In this document: one piece after another, positions 35,212 through 44,805 of the stretch
Numbering within the stretch: position 1 is the stretch's first letter
Layout: every line of letters starts with the position of its first letter
NCBI RefSeq assembly: GCF_021390245.1
Contig: NZ_JAJUXH010000013.1
Span: forward strand, 124,001 to 188,000
Reading direction: 5' to 3'
DNA from: Dyadobacter sp. CY323
GTDB taxonomy: Bacteria > Bacteroidota > Bacteroidia > Cytophagales > Spirosomataceae
Length of the DNA: 64,000 nt
Translations under genes and position numbers: made by a program
Notes under the pieces: generated by a model
What the model was told of the DNA's origin: nothing
Database searches by the model: none
The model's input: only the letters and a program-made list of their open reading frames with translations

Positions 35212-36648
35212 CTACTGGCGTTTTTCGGACACTTTTACCAATCGGAAGGAATGGAAAACTGGTTTGTTTGCATTGTAAATCGTATCCACTATTTCCGGAA
35301 GGGTCTTTGTTATTTCCTTTTGCCTGGGTTTGTTTGCCAGATAGGATTTAAACTGACCCTGGTAGTAGTTGTATTGAGGGCTTGTTTTAAACTTTTCTTC
35401 CAGACGCGTGTTCAGGAATGCTACCTGAGTCTCCCTGGAAGCGTCTTTGAGGGAATCGGGCAGGTGGTGGATCTGAATGGTGACAATATTCCTGTACATC
35501 GCCTGGACTTTGCGGTGTTCGGCGTACAAATTCATGATCTTAACGGCCTGCTGGTACTGGGGCGTGTTTGTTTTCGATGCCAGGTTCACTCCTTTCTTTA
35601 AGTCTTGTGAAGCATAAATGCCGATCTCATTGTCGTCGATAAAAAGCCGGTAATTTCCTTTCGAAAGCCTTTCAACCTGCAAAATTTCCTGATTAAGATC
35701 ATCTGTAAATGGCACCAGGGCCAAAGCCGGCGCGATGTCTTCTCCGGCAGCGGGAAATGGCAGACTTTCCTCCTTCACCGTAAAGCGGACACTGTCTTTT
35801 CCGAAAACGAGCTCTTTTATCAGGCAATTAGCGCTGTATTGATTACTTTCTTTAACATTAGCCCGCACTTGAATTTTGGAAACATATCGGCTTCCGCCCG
35901 TCGATTTTAAAAACTGGTAGGCCATAATCAGATGGCCCGGCGCGGCCGGATGCACCCGGTCTGGTCCGATGATCGTTGCTTTCGGGTCCTTTTGCTGGAT
36001 TTGTTTATTTACTTCGGTCAAAATGGTCCAGTAATCCACGGTGGGAAGTTTGTATTTCTCCGCCAGTTCCTGCGCGTAGCCTGCACATTTTTTAAGAGCG
36101 TCATTCACACCAAAGAAATTTTCAGTTGGCAGGTCTGCGGTCTGGTCGTAAATAGACGGGGTCTGAAGAATAAGCTTACGTCCATTCTCGAGTAATTTCG
36201 GGACAATGATTTCCAGGTTTTTGCGGTACACTTCCAGAGCCTGCTGCTTCTTCTCTTCAATCCCGGGTTCGTTTGCTCTGGATTTGGCATATAAATTTCT
36301 ATTCACATCATTCATCCCGATCATCAACACGGACCAGGTGGGGTTATGAACCAGAATATCAGTTTCCATTCTGTTGATGATGCCCTGCGTTACATCCCCG
36401 GAAATACCGCAGTTGATGAACACAACCTTTCTTTCAGGATAACGAGTTGCATAATACAGATTGATAAAGTGATAGAACTGCGCGTTGTTGGTGATGCTGT
36501 TGCCGATAAAACAAATCTTGTCGCCGTCTTTAAAAACGGGACCTTTTTCCAAAGACTGCGAGGTAGCCAAATGGACAACCAGGGAGAGGTATAAAGTAAA
36601 ATGGAGGATTTTGGATACAGGTCGGCTGAGCATTTCTTTGAGTTTCAT
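35212..36648 (-). CDS. Exported SGNH/GDSL-family hydrolase
   Basis: About 478 residues from the ATG at 36648; a GTG at 36687 would add 13 and is less likely. After the signal peptide (ending near ATSQS) the SGNH blocks are clear: I GNSIT with the nucleophile Ser, II NCGISGD, III GMND, V DRVHPAAPGH with catalytic Asp and His. The hydrolase domain ends near residue 260. A C-terminal region of roughly 200 residues is rich in charged residues and unassigned. Such enzymes act as periplasmic esterases, often removing acetyl groups from polysaccharides. It lies 165 bp upstream of the IclR gene on the same strand; whether it serves the xylan locus (acetylxylan) is inference. Confidence 0.87.
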   Translation of the reverse strand: MKLKEMLSRPVSKILHFTLYLSLVVHLATSQSLEKGPVFKDGDKICFIGNSITNNAQFYHFINLYYATRYPERKVVFINCGISGDVTQGIINRMETDILVHNPTWSVLMIGMNDVNRNLYAKSRANEPGIEEKKQQALEVYRKNLEIIVPKLLENGRKLILQTPSIYDQTADLPTENFFGVNDALKKCAGYAQELAEKYKLPTVDYWTILTEVNKQIQQKDPKATIIGPDRVHPAAPGHLIMAYQFLKSTGGSRYVSKIQVRANVKESNQYSANCLIKELVFGKDSVRFTVKEESLPFPAAGEDIAPALALVPFTDDLNQEILQVERLSKGNYRLFIDDNEIGIYASQDLKKGVNLASKTNTPQYQQAVKIMNLYAEHRKVQAMYRNIVTIQIHHLPDSLKDASRETQVAFLNTRLEEKFKTSPQYNYYQGQFKSYLANKPRQKEITKTLPEIVDTIYNANKPVFHSFRLVKVSEKRQ

Positions 36649-36870
36649 GCAAAGGTTTAGATGAGATAACAAACTAGTTAAAAACACACAAAGGTCGCAC
36701 TGAGGGGAATCTATCTGAGTTGGTGATGGCGGTGGATATAAGGAAGCTCTAAACGAATTGAAAAAGACCGGTAAATTTCAGGGCCTTATTTTGTGAAAGC
36801 CGGGCGAAGTGCCTGTATATGAACACAGATTGCTCTTGGCTGCTGACCGAGAATAGTGTACCTTTCGCGA

Positions 36871-37266
36871 ATGCAAGCTACTATCAATATACTGATGATT
36901 GATGACGATCTGGATGATCAACATCTGATTGAGAGCGCGTTTAAGCGCCAGCCAGTTGATTGTAAATGGACGTTTGCCAGTGACGGCCTGGAAGGACTGG
37001 AAAAACTTGAAAGCCTGAAAAGTCCGCCGGATCTGGTTTTATTAGACCTCAATATGCCCCGAATGAGCGGCTTTGACTTCCTGTTGGCACTCAAACGTAA
37101 AGTTATGACCCGAATGGTGCCAGTCATAATTTTAAGCACATCTTCACTTCCACAAAACGTAGCCAGAGCATACCAGCTGGGAGCGTCTCAATACTACGTT
37201 AAGCCAAATAAGGTGATGAACCTGGAAGCTGTTGTAAGCGATATCCTGAAGTTTGTTGCTGTTTAA
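36871..37266 (+). CDS. Single-domain response regulator
   Basis: About 131 residues from the ATG at 36871 (a GTG at 36856 would add five). A complete receiver domain: acidic pocket LMIDDDLDD, phospho-acceptor Asp in VLLDLNMPRMSGFDF, Thr/Ser in ILSTSS, and Lys in YVKPNK. No output domain. Stand-alone receivers of this kind pass phosphate between kinases or bind partner proteins. No kinase gene is adjacent; the PAS protein at 48-50 kb has no ATPase domain and cannot phosphorylate it alone. Confidence 0.9.
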   Translation: MQATINILMIDDDLDDQHLIESAFKRQPVDCKWTFASDGLEGLEKLESLKSPPDLVLLDLNMPRMSGFDFLLALKRKVMTRMVPVIILSTSSLPQNVARAYQLGASQYYVKPNKVMNLEAVVSDILKFVAV

Positions 37267-37415
37267 GCTTTCCCGCATCATAGCTCAATAATGATAAATT
37301 TATCCTTACCTTGAACTGGATGACACTCTCATCAGCTCGTTAAGAATTTCGGGTGAAAGTTGGCGGTTTATACCATGCCTTCTGAACTGCCTCTCTTTTC
37401 GCGCTACTGTCTGAA

Positions 37416-38525
37416 TCAAATCAACGTATTTGGTCTAATCTGTTTTTCGATTGCATCCAGCAGATCCTGGAACGGCTTGTTAAACTTTTCAATCCCCTCG
37501 TCTTCCAGCTGTCTTGTAACTGCCGACATATCGATCCCGGCCTCCTCTACTCTTTCCAGTATCCTCGCTGCGCCGTCGGGATCGTCTTCCAGCCGGCTTG
37601 CCGGATCGCCATGATCGCGAAACGCTTTGAGCGTGTCCATTGGGATGGTATTGACAGTATCCGGCCCGATGAGCGCCTCTACATACTTGGTATCCTTAAA
37701 AGCAGGGTCTTTACTGCTGGTGCTCGCCCATAAAAGCCGCTGAGGGACAGCACCTTTTTCAGCCAGTTTTTTCCAGCGATCTGTACTGAACACGCGTTTG
37801 TATATCTGATAAGCCATCTTCGCGGACGCAATTGCGACCTGTCCCCTCAACTCACCAAGTCCCTTCTGGTCTAAAAATGGGTCAACTAAAATGTCTATGC
37901 GGCTCAAAAAGAAGCTGGCCACCGACGACACCTGTCCTAATGGCAGGCCATCTTGCGCCCGTTTTTCCAGGCCTGCGATATATGCCTCTGCAACGGCTTC
38001 ATAACGGTCCAGGCTAAAAAGCAAGGTAACATTGACATTGATGCCTTCACTGATCGCCGTTTCGATCGCAATCAAACCAGCCTCTGTCCCGGGGATTTTA
38101 ATCATTACATTGTCCTTGTCGACTTCCTGCCAGAGCTGGCGAGCCTGCTTGATCGTGGCTTGTGTATCCTTTGCCAGAAAAGGGGAAACTTCGAGGCTTA
38201 CATACCCGTCGGCTCCGACGACCTCCTCCTCGTTATAGACCGGCCAAAACAGATCGCAAGCCTTTTTGATGTCTGATACGGCAACAGCAAAGAAGATTTC
38301 TTCATTTGATATACCGCTTTCTGCCAGCTCTGCAATGTCAGCGTCGTAGTCGGAGCTGCTGCTGATGGCCTTTTCGAAAATGGCAGGATTGGAGGTTACT
38401 CCCCTGATTCCGTCCTGCTCAATCATTTTTTGCAACTCGCCGGAAGCGATGACTTTGCGGTCTATGAAGTCCAGCCAGATGCTTTGACCGAAGTCATGTA
38501 TTTGTTTTACTTTATTTGTAGTCAT
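37416..38525 (-). CDS. tal: Transaldolase
   Basis: A 369-residue transaldolase. It moves a three-carbon dihydroxyacetone unit between sugar phosphates in the pentose phosphate pathway. Seen: the start FGQSIWLDFIDRK, GVTSNPAIFEKAI, the Schiff-base Lys in NVMIKIPGTEAG, and SFFLSRIDILVD. Length and motifs fit the longer bacterial transaldolase group of about 370 residues. Cytoplasmic. It lies 49 bp downstream of the Gfo/Idh/MocA gene on the same strand; a shared transcript is possible but not proven. Confidence 0.94.
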   Translation of the reverse strand: MTTNKVKQIHDFGQSIWLDFIDRKVIASGELQKMIEQDGIRGVTSNPAIFEKAISSSSDYDADIAELAESGISNEEIFFAVAVSDIKKACDLFWPVYNEEEVVGADGYVSLEVSPFLAKDTQATIKQARQLWQEVDKDNVMIKIPGTEAGLIAIETAISEGINVNVTLLFSLDRYEAVAEAYIAGLEKRAQDGLPLGQVSSVASFFLSRIDILVDPFLDQKGLGELRGQVAIASAKMAYQIYKRVFSTDRWKKLAEKGAVPQRLLWASTSSKDPAFKDTKYVEALIGPDTVNTIPMDTLKAFRDHGDPASRLEDDPDGAARILERVEEAGIDMSAVTRQLEDEGIEKFNKPFQDLLDAIEKQIRPNTLI

Positions 38526-38574
38526 AACCGATGTGTTTTTAGAATGTGTTGAAAAATTGGGTGGTCATTGCCGA

Positions 38575-39687
38575 CTAACCCAGCCTTAACGGCACCTTTT
38601 TACCTGTGCGGGCAGATTCGTAAATGGCCATCAGTATTTTTACGTCCCGCATTCCCATTTCTCCCGGTACACGCGTAGGCCGCCTGTTTTTAACACAAGA
38701 AGCAAAGTCGTCCATTTGCAATGCCTGCTGGTTGACTTGTTTGAAGTCAATTTTATCCAAACTGCTTTTTCCGGCAATGCCAGAATATCCATACGCGGGA
38801 CTTAATTCATACCAACCTTTTTCTGCTTCCACGCGCAAAAGATTCCCTTTGTCCGCATAGCTTGTGGTGCAGTATGAACTGGCGCCGCCGGGAAAGTCCA
38901 GGGTAAACTCCATGGACTGTTCTACGTCCGGAAATTTTTCCTTATCCGTCTTTGGTCCTTCTTTCGCGGTCACACCGACCGGGTTTATCCCCATTGCATA
39001 AATGGAACCCTGGACGCAATATACCCCAAGGTCCATTACCGGGCCGCCACCCGACCGTTTGCGGTCCAGTCGCCAGACTCCTGCCTCCATTTCCTGGCTA
39101 TCGATAGCGCGTACCTTGGTAATTTTCCCGTGCACTTTTTCTTTCCCGAATTTGGCAATCGTCATGTTGTGTGGCTCAAAATGGAGGCGGTACCCGATGG
39201 AGAGCATCTTACCTGCATCTTTACAGGCTTTGATCATTGCCTCACAATCTTTTACGCTTGTAGCCATGGGTTTTTCACAAATCACATGCTTCCCGGCTTT
39301 TGCGGCCCGGATGGTGTATTCGGCATGCATGGAATTGGGCAGTACCACATAGACAATATCGACTTCCGGGTTATTCTTAATGGAGTCGAAATTTTGGTAG
39401 TTATAAACATTTTTGTCCGCAATATCATATTTACGCTGCCACTTGGAAACCTTATCAGGAGTGCCGGTCACAATTGCGACAAGCTTACAAGACTGGGTTT
39501 CCTGTAACGCCGGCGCGAGCTGTTCCTCACTGTACTGTCCCAGCCCGATCAGCGCTATTCCCAGCTTTTTATCCTGATTACCCGCTAACCCCAAAACCTG
39601 GTCACTAAGCAAGCTCAGGCCAGGTACTGCGATAGCCACCTGCCCGAACTGCTGCAGAAACCGCCTTCTTTGATGAAAATAATCCAT
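38575..39687 (-). CDS. Tat-exported Gfo/Idh/MocA-family oxidoreductase
   Basis: A 370-residue NAD(P)-dependent oxidoreductase with a twin-arginine signal (RRRFLQQFG at residues 7-15, hydrophobic part to about 33). The Rossmann motif GIALIGLGQYSEEQL starts the mature part, followed by the family block CEKPMATSVKDCEAMI and a C-terminal alpha/beta domain (GGGPVMDLGVYCVQGSIYAM). Such proteins fold with their cofactor before export and oxidise or reduce sugars in the periplasm; glucose-fructose oxidoreductase is the model. Substrate unknown. Confidence 0.9.
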   Translation of the reverse strand: MDYFHQRRRFLQQFGQVAIAVPGLSLLSDQVLGLAGNQDKKLGIALIGLGQYSEEQLAPALQETQSCKLVAIVTGTPDKVSKWQRKYDIADKNVYNYQNFDSIKNNPEVDIVYVVLPNSMHAEYTIRAAKAGKHVICEKPMATSVKDCEAMIKACKDAGKMLSIGYRLHFEPHNMTIAKFGKEKVHGKITKVRAIDSQEMEAGVWRLDRKRSGGGPVMDLGVYCVQGSIYAMGINPVGVTAKEGPKTDKEKFPDVEQSMEFTLDFPGGASSYCTTSYADKGNLLRVEAEKGWYELSPAYGYSGIAGKSSLDKIDFKQVNQQALQMDDFASCVKNRRPTRVPGEMGMRDVKILMAIYESARTGKKVPLRLG

Positions 39688-39852
39688 AATCTTATGTTGA
39701 TGAAGTGTTAAGTATCATTGCTCCGTACGCTCTACTTTGTAAGTTTCCATTATGCATAGTTGGTTTTAGCTTAATGTAACCTGGTCTGACCGGCGGAATC
39801 CGGGCGGCTAACAAAAAACGTACCAACAGGCAGTCGAACGCAAAGGAGAAGT

Positions 39853-40605
39853 TTAGGGCAGCGAATTCTTGGACACATATACCACGCCCCTGCCGCCTTG
39901 ACTGTTGCAAAACTTAAATGCCTCACCTGAACCGCAAACTGCATCACTGCCCACGACATAAAGACGCTGCTGATCGTCTAAAAAAAGGCTTTGTATCTGA
40001 TGAAGTTGTGGCAGATCAACCCTCCGACCAGTTGACGTAATCACACCGGGAGTATTGTATGTGCCGGTAGTTGCATTTGGCCCGTCTAAAAAAACTCTGT
40101 TGATCCCGTAAGTATCTTTGCCGGGCGTTACAATGGGATTTATCAAAAATTTGTCAGCAGATCCGTATTCCGGAATATCGTATAAAACATGATTTCCACC
40201 CGTGTACCGCTGCCAGGACTTGCCATCATTCACGCTGTAATTATCTGCGGTTATGAGCATTTGTTGGTAGGCAGCTTGCTTGTTCTGGTTAACTATACCA
40301 TTCATTGCAAATAAAGTATCCTGATATTGCACTATGCCAAATAACGTGGCAGTCGATTCATGGACCTGCTCCCAATGCTTACCTTGGTCACTCGTTCGAA
40401 ACAGCTTCGACCCGGTTGAGATCACGACCGTTTTATTATAATTTCCCCAAACACCTAATATTGTGTGGTCTACGGGCGCTTTCAGGGTGTACCAGTCGGG
40501 ATATTCATCCAGAACCGTATCCTGCTCAATGATATCAACATGAGATCCCGGCCTTTTACATGATAAGGCAGCAATGATGAGTAAGCAATAAAGAACAACC
40601 TTCAT
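39853..40605 (-). CDS. Lipoprotein with Asp-box (BNR/sialidase-like) repeats
   Basis: A 250-residue predicted lipoprotein (lipobox LIIAALSC at about residue 16). Two Asp-box-like turns are visible, TSDQGKHWE and NDGKSWQRY, spaced as in beta-propeller blades, and further blade-like strands follow. The length allows only part of a six-blade propeller, and there is no sialidase arginine triad I can recognise, so an enzyme call is not supported. It may bind glycans or be structural. Neighbours give no clue. Confidence 0.65.
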   Translation of the reverse strand: MKVVLYCLLIIAALSCKRPGSHVDIIEQDTVLDEYPDWYTLKAPVDHTILGVWGNYNKTVVISTGSKLFRTSDQGKHWEQVHESTATLFGIVQYQDTLFAMNGIVNQNKQAAYQQMLITADNYSVNDGKSWQRYTGGNHVLYDIPEYGSADKFLINPIVTPGKDTYGINRVFLDGPNATTGTYNTPGVITSTGRRVDLPQLHQIQSLFLDDQQRLYVVGSDAVCGSGEAFKFCNSQGGRGVVYVSKNSLP

Positions 40606-40844
40606 AAGTGCTTTGATTAACTTAAATTCGAATTTTCTTCTCTACTTGGGGGCAGTAATTCGTTGGTTCAAACCAAATTACCTGCGGGACCCAGGTTATC
40701 CGTAAACTGTTAACAATGATCTTTTCCGATACTTCGACGATCGTCGGGCGGATGCGATACAGCTTCATGCAAAAGCAGGCTTGATTGAACTGAATGCATC
40801 CTGTATAACACCAATGATAATGTAGAATTTATAAACTTCCAAAA

Positions 40845-42065
40845 ATGATGAGAATTGGCATTATACTTTTTTTAACGCTTCTAGCGATCAGCGACATCGA
40901 ATGTATCGCACAAATTGCATCCCGAAACCAGCGTAGATCAGAAATTGCCACGGGTGCCGACCAGACTGACAAATATTTGTCTTATCTCAAAGGAAAACGA
41001 ATTGGCCTGGTTGCAAATCAGAGTTCCGTGATCGGCAGGAGAAGCATTGTAGACAGCTTAACGAGCCTTGGAATCAAAATCGTAAAAGTGTTTGGACCTG
41101 AGCATGGTTTCAGAGGAAATGCCAGCAATGGAGCTGTGGTGGGCAATGAGATAGATGCCAAAACTGGTATTCCAATCATTTCTTTATATGGCAAAAACCA
41201 GAAACCAAATAAAGAACAGCTGGCGGATATCGACCTGATGGTCTTTGATATTCAGGATGTGGGCTGCCGCTATTATACCAATATCAATACGCTCGAGTAC
41301 GTGATGGAGGCCTGTGCTGAAAACAACAAAGAACTGCTCATTCTTGACCGTCCCAATCCTAACGCATATGTGGTAGACGGACCGGTCATGACGGACGATA
41401 AATTTAAATCTGCCATTGGGATCCATTATACACCCATGACGCACGGCATGACGATCGGTGAATTTGCGCAATACCTGAATGGCGAAGGGTATTTGAAGGA
41501 ACAATGCAAACTGAAAATTATCAAGGTAGCCAACTATGATCATGACAAGCCTTATGTGCTGCCGATAAACCCCTCACCGAATTTAAACACACAGCAGGCT
41601 GTGATGCTTTTCCCGAGCCTATGTATGTTTGAAGGAACAGCGATTAATGAAGGCCGGGGAACTTATATGCCTTTTACTATTTTGGGCGCACCTGCATTGA
41701 AAGGCAAGTATCCGTTTTCATACAAACCGGTCAGTATTCCCGGAATGAGTGAGAAACCAAATCACAAAGACTCTGTTTGTTACGGTCTTGACCTCCGCAA
41801 TTATGATATTGCCAAGCTTCGCGAGAGCCGCCAGATTAATTTATCGTGGTTAATCGAACTATACAATGCCTATCCCGATAAAGCCCATTTCTTTACCCAA
41901 GGAAGAGCCAACCAGGATGTATCCGCCTTCGATCTGCGCATTGGCACCGATCAATTAAGAAAACAGATCATAGCGGGAGTATCGGAAGCTGACATCAGAA
42001 AAAGCTGGGAACCCGGATTGCAGAAGTTTAAAGCCATACGGATGAAGTATCTCCTATATCCGTAA
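40845..42065 (+). CDS. DUF1343 exported protein (NamZ-like exo-N-acetylmuramidase family)
   Basis: A 406-residue protein with signal peptide (residues 1-23, ending CIAQ). DUF1343 blocks are clear: GKRIGLVANQSSVIGRRSIV, VFGPEHGFRGNASNG, DLMVFDIQDVGCRYYTNINT, LDRPNPNAYVVDGPV, and INEGRGTYMPFTILGAPAL. A characterised member, NamZ, is an exo-beta-N-acetylmuramidase acting on peptidoglycan fragments, so a periplasmic cell-wall recycling role is likely. It is a single gene converging on the cytochrome oxidase gene; no muropeptide genes lie next to it. Confidence 0.87.
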   Translation: MMRIGIILFLTLLAISDIECIAQIASRNQRRSEIATGADQTDKYLSYLKGKRIGLVANQSSVIGRRSIVDSLTSLGIKIVKVFGPEHGFRGNASNGAVVGNEIDAKTGIPIISLYGKNQKPNKEQLADIDLMVFDIQDVGCRYYTNINTLEYVMEACAENNKELLILDRPNPNAYVVDGPVMTDDKFKSAIGIHYTPMTHGMTIGEFAQYLNGEGYLKEQCKLKIIKVANYDHDKPYVLPINPSPNLNTQQAVMLFPSLCMFEGTAINEGRGTYMPFTILGAPALKGKYPFSYKPVSIPGMSEKPNHKDSVCYGLDLRNYDIAKLRESRQINLSWLIELYNAYPDKAHFFTQGRANQDVSAFDLRIGTDQLRKQIIAGVSEADIRKSWEPGLQKFKAIRMKYLLYP

Positions 42066-42091
42066 TGCATACGCTTTCCTGACAGCAGAGT

Positions 42092-42120
42092 ACAAACACG
42101 GGAGCAGCCTGCCTGTTTGT
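42092..42120. terminator. Weak hairpin between convergent genes
   Basis: ACAAACA (42092-42098) pairs with TGTTTGT (42114-42120), with GC-rich bases inside. It lies between the ends of the DUF1343 gene and the cytochrome oxidase gene. No T-run follows, so a role in termination is inferred only from place. Confidence 0.3.
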
Positions 42121-42151
42121 TAAGCTGCAAATGTAATTCAGTGACACCTAC

Positions 42152-44023
42152 TTAACCTTGGTTGAACTGATCGTTATAGTTCTGTTGTTCGATCTGTTGC
42201 TCCTTCTTAATAGCCTCTTTTTCGTGCGGGAAATTGGATTCCGGTGTGAGCGAGTAGGGAACGTTCTGCGGAATGTAATCTTCGGCCGCACCCGGCTTGC
42301 TGTAATCGTACGGCCAGCGATATACGGCGGGCAACGGGCCTGGCCAGTTTCCGTGCCCGGGATGGACCGGCGTCGTCCATTCAAGCGTATTGGAGTGCCA
42401 TGGATTGCGCGGTGCCACTTTTCCAGTGAAAATGCTGCTGATGAAATTGTATAGGAAAATGAGCTGTGCAACGAATGTCATAATCGCTGCATACATGATA
42501 AATGTGTTCATATCCAAATACTTATTAGTAAACTCGTAACTGGTGAATGCGTAATAACGCCGTGGGAAACCAGCTATGCCAATGTAATGCAGCGGCACAA
42601 ACACCATGTATACGCCAACGAATGTGAGCCAGAAATGGACCTGCCCCATCGTATAATTCATCATTCTGCCGAACATCTTGGGAAACCAATGGTAAACACC
42701 CGCCAGCAGCCCGAACGCCGAAGCGGCACCCATAACCAGGTGAAAATGTGCAACAACGAAATACGTGTCATGCAACTGAATATCCAATGCACTGTTTCCC
42801 AGGATGATTCCCGTCAAACCACCCGAGACGAAGAAGGATACCAGACCAATTGCGAACAACATGGCGGGCGTAAAAATGATATTTCCCCTCCATAATGTTG
42901 TAATGTAATTGAAGGCCTTCACTGCCGAAGGAACGGCAATAATTAATGTAAGGAACATAAAGATGGAGCCCAGAAACGGGTTCATCCCGGAAACGAACAT
43001 GTGATGCGCCCAAACGATAAAGGAAAGAAATGCAATGCCCAGCATGGAAGCGATCATAGCGCGGTAACCAAAAATAGGCTTCCGCGAGTTGGTCGCCACG
43101 ATCTCCGAGGTGATGCCAAGCCCGGGTAAAATCACGATATAAACCTCTGGATGGCCTAAAAACCAGAAAAGGTGCTGGAACAGAATCGGACTTCCCCCTA
43201 CATTATGTAATGCTTCGCCATTGATATAAATGTCGGAAAGGTAAAAGCTGGTGCCGAAATGCCTGTCAAAGACGAGCAGCAATACGGCTGAAAACAGCAC
43301 GGGAAACGAAATCAGTCCCAAAATCGCCGTGATGAGAAATGACCAGATCGTCAACGGCAGCTTGCTGAATGTCATCCCGCGCGTCCTTAAATTGATAATA
43401 GTGGTGATGTAATTGATCCCGCCAAGCAATTGGGAAACGATAAAAAGTGCCATACTAACGAGCCAGAGCGTCATACCAGCTCCCGAGCCGGGATGCGCCT
43501 GCGGCAATGCGCTGAGTGGCGGATACACAACCCATCCTCCCCCGGCCGGGCCGGTCGAGACAAACATGGAAGAAAACATTACTACACTGGCCAGGAAAAA
43601 AAACCAGTAAGAAAGCATGTTCATGAAGCCCGAAGCCATATCCCGGGCGCCTATCTGCAATGGAATGAGGAAGTTGCTGAATGTGCCGCTCAATCCTGCC
43701 GTCAGAACGAAGAAGACCATGATCGTTCCGTGCATCGTGACCAGCGCCAGGTAAAAGTTCGGGTCAAGTTTGCCCGTAGCAGTAACCCAATCACCGATCA
43801 CGGGTCTGAGCCAGGTAAAATCCGCATCTTGCATGCCGAGCTGTATCCGGAATAGGATCGACATAAACAGTCCAACTATCGCCCAGAAGATCCCTGTGAT
43901 CAGATATTGTTTGGCGATGGTTTTGTGGTCCTGCGCGAAAACGTATTTGAACCAAAAATTTTGCGGCTCGTGATGGTGTGCCTCCTGCGCATTGGTTAGT
44001 AGAGTTTCTGATGCTGATGACAT
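42152..44023 (-). CDS. ctaD: Cytochrome c oxidase subunit I (heme-copper oxidase)
   Basis: About 623 residues from the ATG at 44023; a longer open frame to 44332 overlaps phaB and its extra part looks like antisense translation, so it was rejected. Twelve or so membrane helices. Redox ligands: heme a His in TMHGTIM, Cu-B His and cross-linked Tyr in GHPEVY (with the A-type Glu), the WAHHMF His pair, and AHFHLV for both hemes. The C-terminal tail is polar and ends in NDQFNQG. This subunit reduces oxygen and pumps protons with subunits II and III, which are not beside it. It lies 26 bp behind phaB on the same strand. Confidence 0.96.
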   Translation of the reverse strand: MSSASETLLTNAQEAHHHEPQNFWFKYVFAQDHKTIAKQYLITGIFWAIVGLFMSILFRIQLGMQDADFTWLRPVIGDWVTATGKLDPNFYLALVTMHGTIMVFFVLTAGLSGTFSNFLIPLQIGARDMASGFMNMLSYWFFFLASVVMFSSMFVSTGPAGGGWVVYPPLSALPQAHPGSGAGMTLWLVSMALFIVSQLLGGINYITTIINLRTRGMTFSKLPLTIWSFLITAILGLISFPVLFSAVLLLVFDRHFGTSFYLSDIYINGEALHNVGGSPILFQHLFWFLGHPEVYIVILPGLGITSEIVATNSRKPIFGYRAMIASMLGIAFLSFIVWAHHMFVSGMNPFLGSIFMFLTLIIAVPSAVKAFNYITTLWRGNIIFTPAMLFAIGLVSFFVSGGLTGIILGNSALDIQLHDTYFVVAHFHLVMGAASAFGLLAGVYHWFPKMFGRMMNYTMGQVHFWLTFVGVYMVFVPLHYIGIAGFPRRYYAFTSYEFTNKYLDMNTFIMYAAIMTFVAQLIFLYNFISSIFTGKVAPRNPWHSNTLEWTTPVHPGHGNWPGPLPAVYRWPYDYSKPGAAEDYIPQNVPYSLTPESNFPHEKEAIKKEQQIEQQNYNDQFNQG

Positions 44024-44049
44024 ATCAAGTGGATGTTTAGATAAAATTC

Positions 44050-44796
44050 TCAATACATATGATGACCTCCGTTTACACTGAGATTGGAACCGGTAATGAA
44101 AGACGCCTTGTCGGACACCAGGAAAGAAACCGCTTCGGCCACTTCTTCGATGGAACCTAAGCGTCCGACAGGGATTTGTGCCACGATCTTTTCCCGGATG
44201 TCTTCGGCAACTGCCATTACCATATCGGTGCCGATATAGCCAGGCGAAACCGTGTTCACAGTCACACCGTGCCGGGCAACTTCCAGCGCAAGGGATTTGG
44301 TAAAACCGTGAATGCCGGCTTTGGCTGCGCAATAGTTTGTTTGCCCGAATTGTCCTTTTTGGGCGTTAATAGAAGAAATGTTAACGATCCTTCCGAATTT
44401 CCGTTCAATCATGCCGTCGATAACATGGCGGGCACAATGAAAAACACTGTTCAAATCCGTGTTGATCACATAATCCCAATCGTCCTTGGACATTTTGGTA
44501 AACTTTTTATCCTTGGTCACTCCGGCATTATTGATCAGGATATCTACCGGCCCAATCTTTTCTTCTATAGACTTTATCATCTGGCCCACCGAGTCAAAAT
44601 CACCCACATCTCCCAGTTGAATATCTATTTCATGTTCCAATGCGGTAAGCTCTTCTTGAAGCGCCGCACCTTTTTCTGCGGAGCGGCAATTTCCAACCAC
44701 CCGGTAACCGCCTTCACATAAGACCTTGCATAGCGCAACGCCAATCCCGCCTGTACTGCCGGTAATGAGCGCCACTTTTTTACCATTACTGTCCAT
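44050..44796 (-). CDS. phaB: Acetoacetyl-CoA reductase (SDR)
   Basis: A 248-residue SDR enzyme: ALITGSTGGIG cofactor motif, NNAGV, Ser in NISSINAQKGQFGQTNY, catalytic YCAAK, and the C-terminal SNLSVNGGHHMY, which is typical of PhaB. It reduces acetoacetyl-CoA to (R)-3-hydroxybutyryl-CoA with NADPH, the monomer for polyhydroxybutyrate. It is 9 bp behind the alpha/beta hydrolase gene and three genes behind the synthase subunits, which supports this over the similar FabG. No thiolase (PhaA) gene is in the window. Confidence 0.92.
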   Translation of the reverse strand: MDSNGKKVALITGSTGGIGVALCKVLCEGGYRVVGNCRSAEKGAALQEELTALEHEIDIQLGDVGDFDSVGQMIKSIEEKIGPVDILINNAGVTKDKKFTKMSKDDWDYVINTDLNSVFHCARHVIDGMIERKFGRIVNISSINAQKGQFGQTNYCAAKAGIHGFTKSLALEVARHGVTVNTVSPGYIGTDMVMAVAEDIREKIVAQIPVGRLGSIEEVAEAVSFLVSDKASFITGSNLSVNGGHHMY

Positions 44797-44805
44797 GTTG
44801 GTAGA

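Noticed and set aside
37293..37304. GATAAATTTATC palindrome after the single-domain response regulator
   Set aside because: Twelve AT-rich bases with no second copy nearby; expected by chance.
44024..44332. 103-residue N-terminal extension of cytochrome oxidase subunit I
   Set aside because: It overlaps phaB entirely, is rich in Arg/Cys/His like antisense translation, and subunit I normally begins close to the ATG at 44023.
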